Positions 44,851 to 52,783 of a stretch of 64,000 bases of DNA are shown one piece after another; position 1 is the first letter of the stretch; the number at the start of each line of letters is the position of its first letter. Made by a program: the position numbers and the translations under genes. The notes beneath the pieces were generated by a model. It did no database searches and had not been told where the DNA came from. It was given only the letters and a program-made list of their open reading frames with translations. This stretch comes from Sphaerochaetaceae bacterium (GTDB lineage Bacteria; Spirochaetota; Spirochaetia; Sphaerochaetales; Sphaerochaetaceae), in assembly GCA_024405015.1 (NCBI GenBank), contig JAKSPE010000002.1:87109-151108 (forward strand), read 5' to 3'.

Positions 44851-45990
44851 TCAGACGTTGGAATTCATCAGAATGTGCATGTCCTCTGTGTAATGGCAAC
44901 TTTGGTTGCGTCCATTTCGCTTGGAATGGTACAGGGCGGTGTCTGCCTGTTTGAAGACAGTGGCGTAGTCAAACTCTCCAACCTTTACGTTGGTGATTCC
45001 GATGGAGCAGTAGATGATATCGTTTCTGTTCGGAAGTGTTGTGTCCAATGGGACTCTGAGCAGGAACTTGTGGATCTTGTCCTCAAGCTCCGTTTCGGAT
45101 GTGTCACTGAGAAAGACCATGAACTCATCTCCGCCGAATCTGCTTTTGAGCGCACTGGCGCCAAAGCACTCATCGATGCAGTCGGCCGTCTGCTTGATGA
45201 CATTGTCTCCGACGTCATGACCATAGAGGTCATTGACTCTCTTGAAGTTGTCCAGGTCAATGATGATGAAGAATCCGCTTGCAAACTGCTCCTTGGCCTT
45301 TTGCATAGCCATGTCCTGGAAGGCGGACTTTGTCAGAAGGCCTGTCAGGTAATCGGTGTTTCTCTGATGTTCAATGAAAAGTCTCTGCTCCAGCTCTCGG
45401 ATGCGGATGACCGTCATTCGGACGTTGATGAATAGGGCTAGCACATAGAAGCTGATGACATTGACGGTGTCCGTGATGGCGATGTCGCTGGATTTTGCAA
45501 TGAATGTGCAGAGAATGAAAACGATGGATGCTGCGGAAAGTACGATGATGGTTCTGTATGGTCTGTCAATGATCAGCATTGGAAGTGCAACCAGAAGTAC
45601 GCAGAAGACGGTTCCGAGCATCAATGGATCCAGGAAGGTCCCCATGTAGATGGCATAGCCATAGATGATGATCGCACACAGGTACCAGGTGTAGGAAACG
45701 ACCTTCGGGTATTTCTGGAACAACTGTTTGATGACGATATGGGCCAGAACCAAAATGATGAAAAGCGAGATGTAGACGGGAATGTATTCCGTTGTCTTTG
45801 CAAAGATCAGGGCAATGGCGATGAGGAAGAGGAACAGACTGTAACCGGCAATCAGAATGATTCTGATGATGTCGTAGTTCGTACTGAGTATGTTCGGATA
45901 GATGTTCTGAAAACTCTCTTCAGAGATGCCTCCGGTTTGGAGGATTGATCTGAGAGATGAATTCGTGTGCTTGTCAGCGGAACCTGCCAT
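44851..45990 (-). CDS. Membrane-bound diguanylate cyclase (GGDEF)
   Basis: 379 aa. The N-terminal about 210 residues hold six or so hydrophobic helices, then a short coiled coil (IRELEQRLFIEHQRN) and a GGDEF domain beginning DYLTGLLTK. The active-site loop is an intact RFGGDEF near residue 285, so c-di-GMP synthesis is expected. The RxxD inhibition site is absent before it. ATG 45990 follows AAGGAAG. It abuts the amidohydrolase gene end-to-end on the opposite strand. Confidence 0.9.
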   Translation of the reverse strand: MAGSADKHTNSSLRSILQTGGISEESFQNIYPNILSTNYDIIRIILIAGYSLFLFLIAIALIFAKTTEYIPVYISLFIILVLAHIVIKQLFQKYPKVVSYTWYLCAIIIYGYAIYMGTFLDPLMLGTVFCVLLVALPMLIIDRPYRTIIVLSAASIVFILCTFIAKSSDIAITDTVNVISFYVLALFINVRMTVIRIRELEQRLFIEHQRNTDYLTGLLTKSAFQDMAMQKAKEQFASGFFIIIDLDNFKRVNDLYGHDVGDNVIKQTADCIDECFGASALKSRFGGDEFMVFLSDTSETELEDKIHKFLLRVPLDTTLPNRNDIIYCSIGITNVKVGEFDYATVFKQADTALYHSKRNGRNQSCHYTEDMHILMNSNV

Positions 45991-46144
45991 CTGTACTTCC
46001 TTGTATATTACAATATCAGTAACCATTTTAACTTCACTCTTGCATAAAGACAATAATCAAAAAGATATGTTTATTTTAGTGGCTTAAATTTGCCATTTTG
46101 GTTTATAGTTTAGATTCACATCCAGAATGTGGTTAGGAGTTGAG

Positions 46145-46852
46145 ATGCAAAAGATCAAGGACACGATCAAAAGGATTCCGGTTTATGGCTGGGTCTGTGC
46201 TGTTCTGTATTTTATCATCCAGTATGTTTTGTATCTTCTGGCGGATTTTCTCAGTAAGGTCATCGGCACGGCAGAGCATGCATGGAGCCCAAGAATACCT
46301 TTTCTGGATGACCATATTCCATTAGTTGGGGCTTTTGTCCTCATCTATGTGTTTTCCTACGCCTTCTGGGTTTTCGCTCCATTGGCTGTCTCGCTGACAA
46401 GGAAGGAGAACTTCTACAATTACCTGGTGGGTATCACTGCCGCACACATTATTGCATTTGTTATTTTGTGCTTGGCTCCGACCTACATGGATCGCGTAAG
46501 CGAAGGTCTTCTGGAAGCTGCAGAGGGAAGGGGTCTGATAAAGGCTCTTCTGCGGTTTGTGTACTATGGCGATGGAGGAGCGCGGGCTAGCAACCTTTTC
46601 CCGTCTGACCACTGTCTGATCAGCATGTATTGCTATTTGGGCATTCGCAAACAGCCGGAAATCTCCAAGGGTTTTAAGATTTACACGCTAGTGATGGCAA
46701 TTCTGGTTTTCCTGTCTACACTGTTTACCAGACAGCATTATGTGCTGGATGTCATTTCGGGTGCCGGAATCAGCCTTGTCTGCTATGCTGTTGTGCAAAA
46801 GATCAATCCTGGAAAGAGGATTGTTGAGCGAAAGTCTTCTCAGAAGGGCTGA
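46145..46852 (+). CDS. PAP2-family membrane phosphatase
   Basis: 235 aa with about six transmembrane helices. The phosphatase motifs SNLFPSDHCL and FTRQHYVLDVISG are present, giving the two catalytic His and the phosphate-binding Ser/Arg. Homologues act on lipid phosphates such as phosphatidic acid, undecaprenyl pyrophosphate or inositol lipids; the exact substrate is not clear. TTAGGAG before ATG 46145 supports the start. Confidence 0.85.
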   Translation: MQKIKDTIKRIPVYGWVCAVLYFIIQYVLYLLADFLSKVIGTAEHAWSPRIPFLDDHIPLVGAFVLIYVFSYAFWVFAPLAVSLTRKENFYNYLVGITAAHIIAFVILCLAPTYMDRVSEGLLEAAEGRGLIKALLRFVYYGDGGARASNLFPSDHCLISMYCYLGIRKQPEISKGFKIYTLVMAILVFLSTLFTRQHYVLDVISGAGISLVCYAVVQKINPGKRIVERKSSQKG

Positions 46853-46902
46853 AGTTCGATAGATTCAGAGATGTGATGTCGGTTTCCGACATTGGAGGAT
46901 AT

Positions 46903-47853
46903 ATGAGTAAAGTAGTCGTCATCGGTGCATCAAACATCGATGTGATTGCAAGAAGTGATGACCCTATCATTGCCGGGGATTCAAACTGCGGTACTGTCCG
47001 AAAGGCTCCAGGGGGAGTTGGCCGAAACATCGCTTTTGCCCTGAAGGCTCTGGAGTTTGACGTCTCCATGCTGACCGCTGTGGCGGATGACGAATATGGC
47101 AACATCATCCTGTCTGGCATCCGAGATGCAGGCATTGAGCTTGTCCAGAAGCCTCTTGATTCCAAAAAGCATTCCACTGGCGTCTACTGCTGCACTTTCA
47201 ATGGTGATGGCAGTCTGGTCTGTGCCGTCAACGACATGAAGATCAATGAGACTCTTTCACCAGAACTCATTGAAAAGAATCGCGAGTATCTTGAGTCCTG
47301 CGACTATGTGGTCTTTGAGGCAAACCTTGCCGTTCCAACCATCAAGGCCATTGCCTCCCTTGATGTCAAACTGGTTGCAGACTGCGTCTCTGTCGTCAAG
47401 ACTCCAAAACTTGCAGAAAGCCTTGAGAATCTCTACCTGCTGAAAGCCAACTTTGCAGAGGCCTGCACCTTGGCTGGTGTTGAGGGTGTTGAGCCGGATA
47501 ATGAGGGCATCGAGACGGTAATGCAGGCATTGGTTGCAAAGGGACTGCGACGTGCCATCATCTCCCTTGGCAAGAATGGCGCCTTCTGTTATGAACTGAC
47601 GGGTTTGGGAACACAGGGCTTTGATGCCAAGATCATGCCGAACCTCAAGGTCGCTTCCGTAAACGGTTGTGGCGATGTGCTTCTTGCTGGATTCTTGAGA
47701 GCCCTTTCCGAGAATATGACACTTTATGATGCTCTGCTTTATGGAATGGCAGCATCTGGAATAAACGCTGAAAGCCTTGAGGCTGTAAGCCCTGAATTGA
47801 ATTTTGAAAACGTAAAGAGAAAATACGAGGAGAACTATGAACAGATTTGTTGA
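46903..47853 (+). CDS. psuK: PfkB-family carbohydrate kinase, probable pseudouridine kinase
   Basis: 316 aa ribokinase fold. N-terminal VVIGASNIDVIARSDD and KAPGGVGRNIAFALKAL, C-terminal SVNGCGDVLLAGFLRALSE with the catalytic Asp (GCGD). It is assigned as pseudouridine kinase because it overlaps psuG by 17 bases. The pair phosphorylates pseudouridine and then splits it to uracil and ribose 5-phosphate. GGAGG precedes ATG 46903. Confidence 0.88.
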   Translation: MSKVVVIGASNIDVIARSDDPIIAGDSNCGTVRKAPGGVGRNIAFALKALEFDVSMLTAVADDEYGNIILSGIRDAGIELVQKPLDSKKHSTGVYCCTFNGDGSLVCAVNDMKINETLSPELIEKNREYLESCDYVVFEANLAVPTIKAIASLDVKLVADCVSVVKTPKLAESLENLYLLKANFAEACTLAGVEGVEPDNEGIETVMQALVAKGLRRAIISLGKNGAFCYELTGLGTQGFDAKIMPNLKVASVNGCGDVLLAGFLRALSENMTLYDALLYGMAASGINAESLEAVSPELNFENVKRKYEENYEQIC

Positions 47854-48742
47854 TCTTTCACCAGAGGTGCAGGAAGCACTTGCAAACGGAAAGCCAGTTG
47901 TCGCTCTTGAGAGCACAATCATCAGCCACGGTATGCCTTATCCGAAGAACGTTGAGACTGCAGTTGCTGTCGAGAACGTCATTCGCGAAAATGGTGCAGT
48001 TCCTGCAACAATCGCTATCATTGGTGGTCGTATCAAGGTTGGTCTTACACCTGATGAGCTTGAGTACTTCGGAAAGAAGGGTCTTGCCATCACAAAGACA
48101 AGCCGCAGAGACATTCCTGTCATCGTCGGAAAGGGTGAGGATGGTGCTACAACCGTCTCCGCTACAATGATCATTGCAGCAATGGCTGGAATCGGTGTGT
48201 TCGCAACTGGTGGAATCGGTGGTGTCCACCGCGGTGCTGAGACCACAATGGACATCTCTGCTGACCTCGATGAGTTTGCCCAGACTCCTGTTCTCGTCGT
48301 ATGTGCTGGTGCCAAAGCAATTCTGGATCTGAACCTTACCATGGAGTATCTGGAGACAAAGGGTGTTCCAGTATTCGGATACCAGACAGATGACCTTCCT
48401 GCTTTCTACAGCAGAAAGAGCGGCATCAAGGTTCCTAACAGAGCAGATTCCCCAGAGGAGCTTGCAAAGGTCTGGAACACAAAGAGAGAGCTCGGTCTTG
48501 CTGGTGGTATGCTTGTCACAAACCCAATTCCAGAGCAGTACAGCATGGACAGCGACAAGATCAATGCTGCAATTGACGAGGCTATTGAGGCAATGAACCA
48601 GGCTGGTATCAAGGGTAAGGAAGCCACTCCATTCCTTCTCGACAAGGTCCAGAAGCTCACAGGTGGTGAGAGCCTTGAGTCCAACATCCAGCTTGTTCTC
48701 AACAACGCAAAGCTCGCAGCACAGATTGCTGCAAACCTCTAA
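47837..48742 (+). CDS. psuG: Pseudouridine-5'-phosphate glycosidase
   Basis: 301 aa, standard PsuG length. It reversibly breaks the C-C glycosidic bond of pseudouridine 5'-phosphate. Conserved stretches include VVALESTIISHGMPYPKN, ATGGIGGVHRGAETTMDISADL and the catalytic-Lys region VVCAGAKAILDLNLTMEYLE. GAGGAG within the end of psuK precedes its ATG. With the tRNA/rRNA pseudouridine enzymes, it lets the cell recycle RNA-derived pseudouridine. Confidence 0.95.
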   Translation: MNRFVDLSPEVQEALANGKPVVALESTIISHGMPYPKNVETAVAVENVIRENGAVPATIAIIGGRIKVGLTPDELEYFGKKGLAITKTSRRDIPVIVGKGEDGATTVSATMIIAAMAGIGVFATGGIGGVHRGAETTMDISADLDEFAQTPVLVVCAGAKAILDLNLTMEYLETKGVPVFGYQTDDLPAFYSRKSGIKVPNRADSPEELAKVWNTKRELGLAGGMLVTNPIPEQYSMDSDKINAAIDEAIEAMNQAGIKGKEATPFLLDKVQKLTGGESLESNIQLVLNNAKLAAQIAANL

Positions 48743-48748
48743 GCATAG

Positions 48749-49900
48749 ATGGCTAAGATGTGTCCTAAGGCAGGTGCTTGTGGTGCCTGCCGCTACAATG
48801 GCGTGAAATACTCAAACCAGCTGGACCGTAAGCAGGAGCTCGTGGATTCGCTGCTTCTCAAATACGGTCCGGTTGCACCGATTATCGGCATGGAAGATCC
48901 TTTTTTCTATCGAAACAAGGTCCAGTCCGTCTTCGGTTATGGTGCACGGGGTGAAGTGGTCAGCGGCATTTACCGAGAGGGCACACACAAACTCATTCCG
49001 GTTCGTGACTGCATGCTCGAGGACAAGGAGGCTGATGCCGTTCTTGCCACGATTCGAGACCTGGTCAAGCGCTTTCAGATTCCACCTTATGACGAGGATA
49101 TGGGAACGGGTGCAATCCGACATGTCCTGATTCGCAGAGCGGTGTACACGAACCAGACTTTGGTTGTCTTCGTATCGGGCAGCCATACATTCCGACCAAA
49201 GGATGCCTTCATCCGTGAACTGGTCAAGATACATCCATCCGTCAAGACAGTTCTTCTGAACATCAATGACAAAAAGACCTCTATGGTGCTTTCCGACGGT
49301 CCTTGCAAGGTCCTGTATGGCGATGGCTATGTGGAGGATACTCTGTGTGGTCTTCGTTTTCGCATCTCCGCCAAGAGCTTTTATCAGGTAAACCCTTCCC
49401 AGGCTGCAAAGCTGTATACCATTGCTATGCGCATGGCCAGATTCAGTGGCAATGAGACGGTTATCGACGCTTATTGCGGAACCGGAACCATTGGTCTTGT
49501 GGCTGCCTCCTGGGGCGCTGGCCATGTGACTGGCATTGAACTGAATCCGGATGCCGTAGAGGATGCCAAGGCCAATGCTGTTCTGAATGATCTGACCAAT
49601 GCCGATTTCATCTGCGGGGATGCCAGTGTTGTCATGAAGCAGATGGCAAAGGAGGGTAGAAGCGCCGACGTTGTGTTCATGGACCCTCCAAGAAGCGGAA
49701 GCGATGAGCGCTTTCTGGCATCGGTGATCAAACTATCCCCAAAGACTGTCGTCTACATTTCCTGCAATCCGGAGACTCTGGCACGTGATTTGCGCTATCT
49801 CACAAGTATGGGACCTTACCGAATGGTTGGTGCCCAGCCGGTGGATATGTTCCCGCAAACGGAGCATGTGGAGTGCGTTTGCTTGATTGAAAGAGTTTAG
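48749..49900 (+). CDS. rlmD: RlmD/TrmA-family 23S rRNA (uracil-C5)-methyltransferase; integration target
   Basis: 383 aa. N-terminal cysteines CPKAGACGAC (Cys5, 11, 14) suit a 4Fe-4S cluster as in RlmD. No TRAM domain precedes them. SAM motif VIDAYCGTGTIGLVAAS, VFMDPPRSGSD and nucleophile YISCNPETLARDL are intact. The C-terminus VDMFPQTEHVECVCLIERV lies over the attachment core at 49847-49867: bases beyond it belong to the inserted element, so the last residues are supplied by the element. A diverged alternative end is found at 61017. Six bases after psuG. Confidence 0.92.
   Translation: MAKMCPKAGACGACRYNGVKYSNQLDRKQELVDSLLLKYGPVAPIIGMEDPFFYRNKVQSVFGYGARGEVVSGIYREGTHKLIPVRDCMLEDKEADAVLATIRDLVKRFQIPPYDEDMGTGAIRHVLIRRAVYTNQTLVVFVSGSHTFRPKDAFIRELVKIHPSVKTVLLNINDKKTSMVLSDGPCKVLYGDGYVEDTLCGLRFRISAKSFYQVNPSQAAKLYTIAMRMARFSGNETVIDAYCGTGTIGLVAASWGAGHVTGIELNPDAVEDAKANAVLNDLTNADFICGDASVVMKQMAKEGRSADVVFMDPPRSGSDERFLASVIKLSPKTVVYISCNPETLARDLRYLTSMGPYRMVGAQPVDMFPQTEHVECVCLIERV
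49847..49867 (+). other. Left attachment core (attL)
   Basis: ATGTTCCCGCAAACGGAGCAT, inside the last codons of rlmD. It matches 61017-61037 with a single A/G difference. Confidence 0.75.
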
Positions 49901-50014
49901 TATAATTAATATAACTAATTACTATACAAGAAATAAACCTCAAACTATCCTGTTTGAAAAAAGCTATTAGTGGGCCAAAAAAAGTGAAAAAAAGTGATAT
50001 TTCAATTTTGAATT

Positions 50015-50034
50015 GGCTCACTTGTGGCTCACTT
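50015..50034 (+). other. Left integrase arm-type sites
   Basis: GGCTCACTT at 50015-50023 and again at 50026-50034, direct repeats 11 bases apart. The same nonamer pair occurs near the right end at 60954-60974. Confidence 0.55.
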
Positions 50035-50046
50035 GGGCAAAAAAAG

Positions 50047-50070
50047 ATCCTCTCGAAAGAGGATTTTTTG
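50047..50070. terminator. Hairpin between rlmD and the serine recombinase gene
   Basis: ATCCTCT (50047-50053) pairs with AGAGGAT (50058-50064) followed by TTTTTG on plus; the minus side has T7 as well, so it can end transcription in both directions. Confidence 0.8.
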
Positions 50071-50080
50071 TTTGGAGATT

Positions 50081-50626
50081 TTACTTCACCATCCTATAAA
50101 AAGTGGATGCTGTAAGATTTAATTTCTGCATAGCTCTTCTTGCTGTGATCTCTCCGTCTTTCCAGAGCTTGATCACCTCATCAAAGTTCTCCGGTTTTTC
50201 AACTGGCTTTCTGCCCTTGTATTTTCCTTCTGCCTTTGCACATTCAATGCCTTCACGCTGTCTCTGAAGCAGACATGTTCTTTCAAATTCTGCAAGACCG
50301 GCGAAGACTGTCAGCATGAACTTGCCCTGTGGTGTAGTTGTATCAATGTTCTCTTTGAGGGAGATAAAGGCAACTTTCTTTTCTGTCAGCTTCTCGATGA
50401 TGGAGAGCAAGTCCTGGGTGCTTCTTGCCAGTCTGCTGTAGGATTCAACATAAAGGCAATCTCCCTCTCTAACATATTCCATCATAGCTTTGAGCTGTGG
50501 GCGGTTGAGGTTTTTACCAGAGATCTTCTCAATGAAGATCTTTTCAACGCCAAGGGCCTTCATTGCCTCTTGCTGTCTGGCTGTGTTCTGCTCTTCTGTA
50601 GAAACTCTGATGTAAGCTACCTTCAT
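50081..50626 (-). CDS. Serine recombinase, resolvase/invertase type
   Basis: 181 aa. The start KVAYIRVSTEEQNTARQQEA contains catalytic Ser9, followed by YVESYSRLARSTQDLL and GLAEFERTCLLQRQREGIECAK, then a C-terminal HTH (ITARRAMQKLNLTASTFYRMVK). Size fits small resolvases and invertases, not large integrases. It sits at the left end of the element and may resolve dimers or invert a segment; no inverted crossover sites are visible. AAGGAGA lies before the start. Confidence 0.92.
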   Translation of the reverse strand: MKVAYIRVSTEEQNTARQQEAMKALGVEKIFIEKISGKNLNRPQLKAMMEYVREGDCLYVESYSRLARSTQDLLSIIEKLTEKKVAFISLKENIDTTTPQGKFMLTVFAGLAEFERTCLLQRQREGIECAKAEGKYKGRKPVEKPENFDEVIKLWKDGEITARRAMQKLNLTASTFYRMVK

Positions 50627-50736
50627 GTTCTTTCTCCTTACATCTATATAGTACCAAAATGCTAAAAGTGTGTCAATAGAATGGTTTATTTAAATGAAAC
50701 ACTTTTGAATCATATAAATAACTCTATTGAAACAGA

Positions 50737-50758
50737 AAACACCTCCGAAGAGGTGTTT
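50737..50758. terminator. Terminator between the serine recombinase and the winged-helix-like gene
   Basis: AAACACCTC (50737-50745) pairs with GAGGTGTTT (50750-50758) over a CGAA loop; on the minus strand it is followed by TCTGTTTC. Confidence 0.7.
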
Positions 50759-50780
50759 CACATGGGTATACTCTAATGAA

Positions 50781-51506
50781 TCATTTCTTAGTGGTTTTTG
50801 TTTTCGTCACAGACCAATCTATGTTATTAATCAGATAATAATAATTTGTATTCTTCAATAATAATTCCATTAGTAATTTAGTATTCTTTCTTCTTCGTTG
50901 TATTGTTGATCCATGCACTGCGAAAGAAACAAAATCCTCAAATCTAACTTTTTGGCAATTTGCTTTGATTATAAGGCTTCTTATGCAAGCGTTTCTTAAA
51001 CAGAGCTTATTTAAGATATCTTGAAGATTATCAATTTCATTTGAGTATACATACGAAGCAAAATTTGTTCCCTTTACAATATTTCCGTTTCTCATTTTTG
51101 TTATTGTTGTCAGATCATAATATTTTGCTAGCACAGCGTGGTTTCCCCCGTACTTTCGGCGTGCTCCCTCTGATGCTGATGGAAATAGTTGGTAACCTAA
51201 ATCATCATAGCCTAGACCCTCATCATACTTACTAAGGACTTTTGCAATTTCAGTTGTACCTGCATAATAATTGCTAAAACATGGGACGTCTTCAGAAACC
51301 ATGTTAATATCATCCATATTCAAAAGGACATTAATAAAATGATTGATATTAATACTACTAAGAATTTCACAAGCTTCTTTGATTTCTGACTCTGAACCAT
51401 CTCGTAGTATAGAGACAGAATCAGAATCACTGTTTAAAAATCTTCGGATAAAATCATCGCAACTATAACTATTTAGTTCTTTTCTCCAGTCTGAATAGAA
51501 TGACAC
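50781..51506 (-). CDS. Unknown protein, possible winged-helix module, partner of radical SAM gene
   Basis: 241 aa, not recognised. The middle GYQLFPSASEGARRKYGGNHAVLAKYY and the end GSTIQRRRKNTKLLMELLL recall winged-helix modules in restriction-associated proteins (patterns KYGENHAKLA and STIxRRxxT). The C-terminus is strongly basic (KTKTTKK), which would suit nucleic-acid binding. GTG start at 51506 is backed by AAGGAGA. It follows the radical SAM gene by 10 bases on the same strand, so the two form a unit. Functional assignment is inference. Confidence 0.6.
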   Translation of the reverse strand: MSFYSDWRKELNSYSCDDFIRRFLNSDSDSVSILRDGSESEIKEACEILSSININHFINVLLNMDDINMVSEDVPCFSNYYAGTTEIAKVLSKYDEGLGYDDLGYQLFPSASEGARRKYGGNHAVLAKYYDLTTITKMRNGNIVKGTNFASYVYSNEIDNLQDILNKLCLRNACIRSLIIKANCQKVRFEDFVSFAVHGSTIQRRRKNTKLLMELLLKNTNYYYLINNIDWSVTKTKTTKK

Positions 51507-51516
51507 TCAAATCTCC

Positions 51517-52674
51517 TTATAACCAAAACTGGTCATCAAATCTCATATCAAAGTATTTTTTTGCAATTTCCGGATTCTCTTTTTCAAAATCTTGGAGGGC
51601 TTTCAGCGGTGCAGAAATATGTCCAGGAGTTTTAACCTGATCCTGATTTGCCTCACAATACTGTCTAAAGCTTTTTTTCTTTAAAAAACTAGGCTGATTT
51701 GCCCAACGAGCAATAGCAATATACATTCCCCTATATTTAGAAGACATCCAAGGAGAATCATTTTTGTTTCTGTATCTCATGATGTATGGCAAGCATTTGT
51801 ATTTCATAAGCAAAGAAATACGTTTAAATGCATTCTCAATATCTGTTGCATCGGTACTTTCAAAACCTACAAGTACATAAAACTTGATGGATGACGAATT
51901 TGTATATTTGCGAATCATTCCAAGTTTTCTTTCTATCAAATCATAATCTGCAACATTATCAAAAGCAAAAGTGTAGTCTCCGTCATATTTTCCAGAAAAA
52001 AGAAGTTTGCATCTCTCGTCTGTAAGAATACGCTCATCCAGACCTTGCTTAAACTTAAATGGGCGATCCAATGAAATAAGTTCTTCAAGCAAAGGTTTCC
52101 ATTGAGAACACCCAAAAAAATTATCATCGAGTAAACAAATTTTTTTTCGACTAGGATCAAAGAACTCTTCAATAGGACTATGCATAAATACATGGTCATA
52201 TTTCTGATTTACACAAAACTTGCATTTTCTGAAGCAACCTCGCGTTAGAAAACCAATAGAATACTGTTGATACTCTTTAAACTGATTAAAAAAACTTGGA
52301 GGTAGTTTCTTGCCCCTTTTTTCTGCTTCGATTGTTGCTTGGGAAATTACAGTATTGATCCAATTATCATACAAGCCATAATCAGGCATATGATGTTCTA
52401 TTTCATCTGGAAGATTTGGAGCTTTATCAAAATAAAAACCAGTTCCGCCGATATGAACATTTTTCCTGTTCACCAACTCCTCTGGAAAAAAAGTGTCAGT
52501 AAAAACCTTAGATACAAAAATTTCATCGTACGAATCAAAACTCTCGTAGTCAGTAAGAAGGTCTACAGTTGCAGATTTTTCTTTCCAGAATCCTGAGATC
52601 TTTTCACACACCAAATTGGGGAAACGATGGTTTGTTCTTCCTAGCAAATCAGCATCCAGTATACCTATTTTCAT
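51517..52674 (-). CDS. Radical SAM protein of an unassigned family
   Basis: 385 aa. The cluster motif GCFRKCKFC (Cys147, Cys151, Cys154, CX3CX2C) lies after an N-terminal Rossmann-like part (KIGILDADLLG, HIGGTGFYF) recalling B12-binding-type radical SAM proteins. Later parts include FKQGLDERILTDERCKLL and VLVGFESTDATDIENAFKRI, in the usual barrel order. The substrate is unknown. It does not look like viperin (no CNYKCGFC-type motif or matching length). ATG 52674 follows GGAGT. It is divergent from the DUF262 gene, and paired with the gene at 50781. Confidence 0.75.
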   Translation of the reverse strand: MKIGILDADLLGRTNHRFPNLVCEKISGFWKEKSATVDLLTDYESFDSYDEIFVSKVFTDTFFPEELVNRKNVHIGGTGFYFDKAPNLPDEIEHHMPDYGLYDNWINTVISQATIEAEKRGKKLPPSFFNQFKEYQQYSIGFLTRGCFRKCKFCVNQKYDHVFMHSPIEEFFDPSRKKICLLDDNFFGCSQWKPLLEELISLDRPFKFKQGLDERILTDERCKLLFSGKYDGDYTFAFDNVADYDLIERKLGMIRKYTNSSSIKFYVLVGFESTDATDIENAFKRISLLMKYKCLPYIMRYRNKNDSPWMSSKYRGMYIAIARWANQPSFLKKKSFRQYCEANQDQVKTPGHISAPLKALQDFEKENPEIAKKYFDMRFDDQFWL

Positions 52675-52783
52675 CTTATACTCCATTCTGGATATTAACT
52701 GATTCTTACTATCCAGTAAAGTTTATTATCCCAGTGATTTCTATGAATAATTGTGCTATCCTAATACTAAGAGGGCTAAAGAA

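Noticed and set aside
51517..52674. Viperin-type anti-phage enzyme
   Set aside because: The cluster motif context and the N-terminal Rossmann-like part differ from viperins, and no nucleotide kinase partner is next to it.
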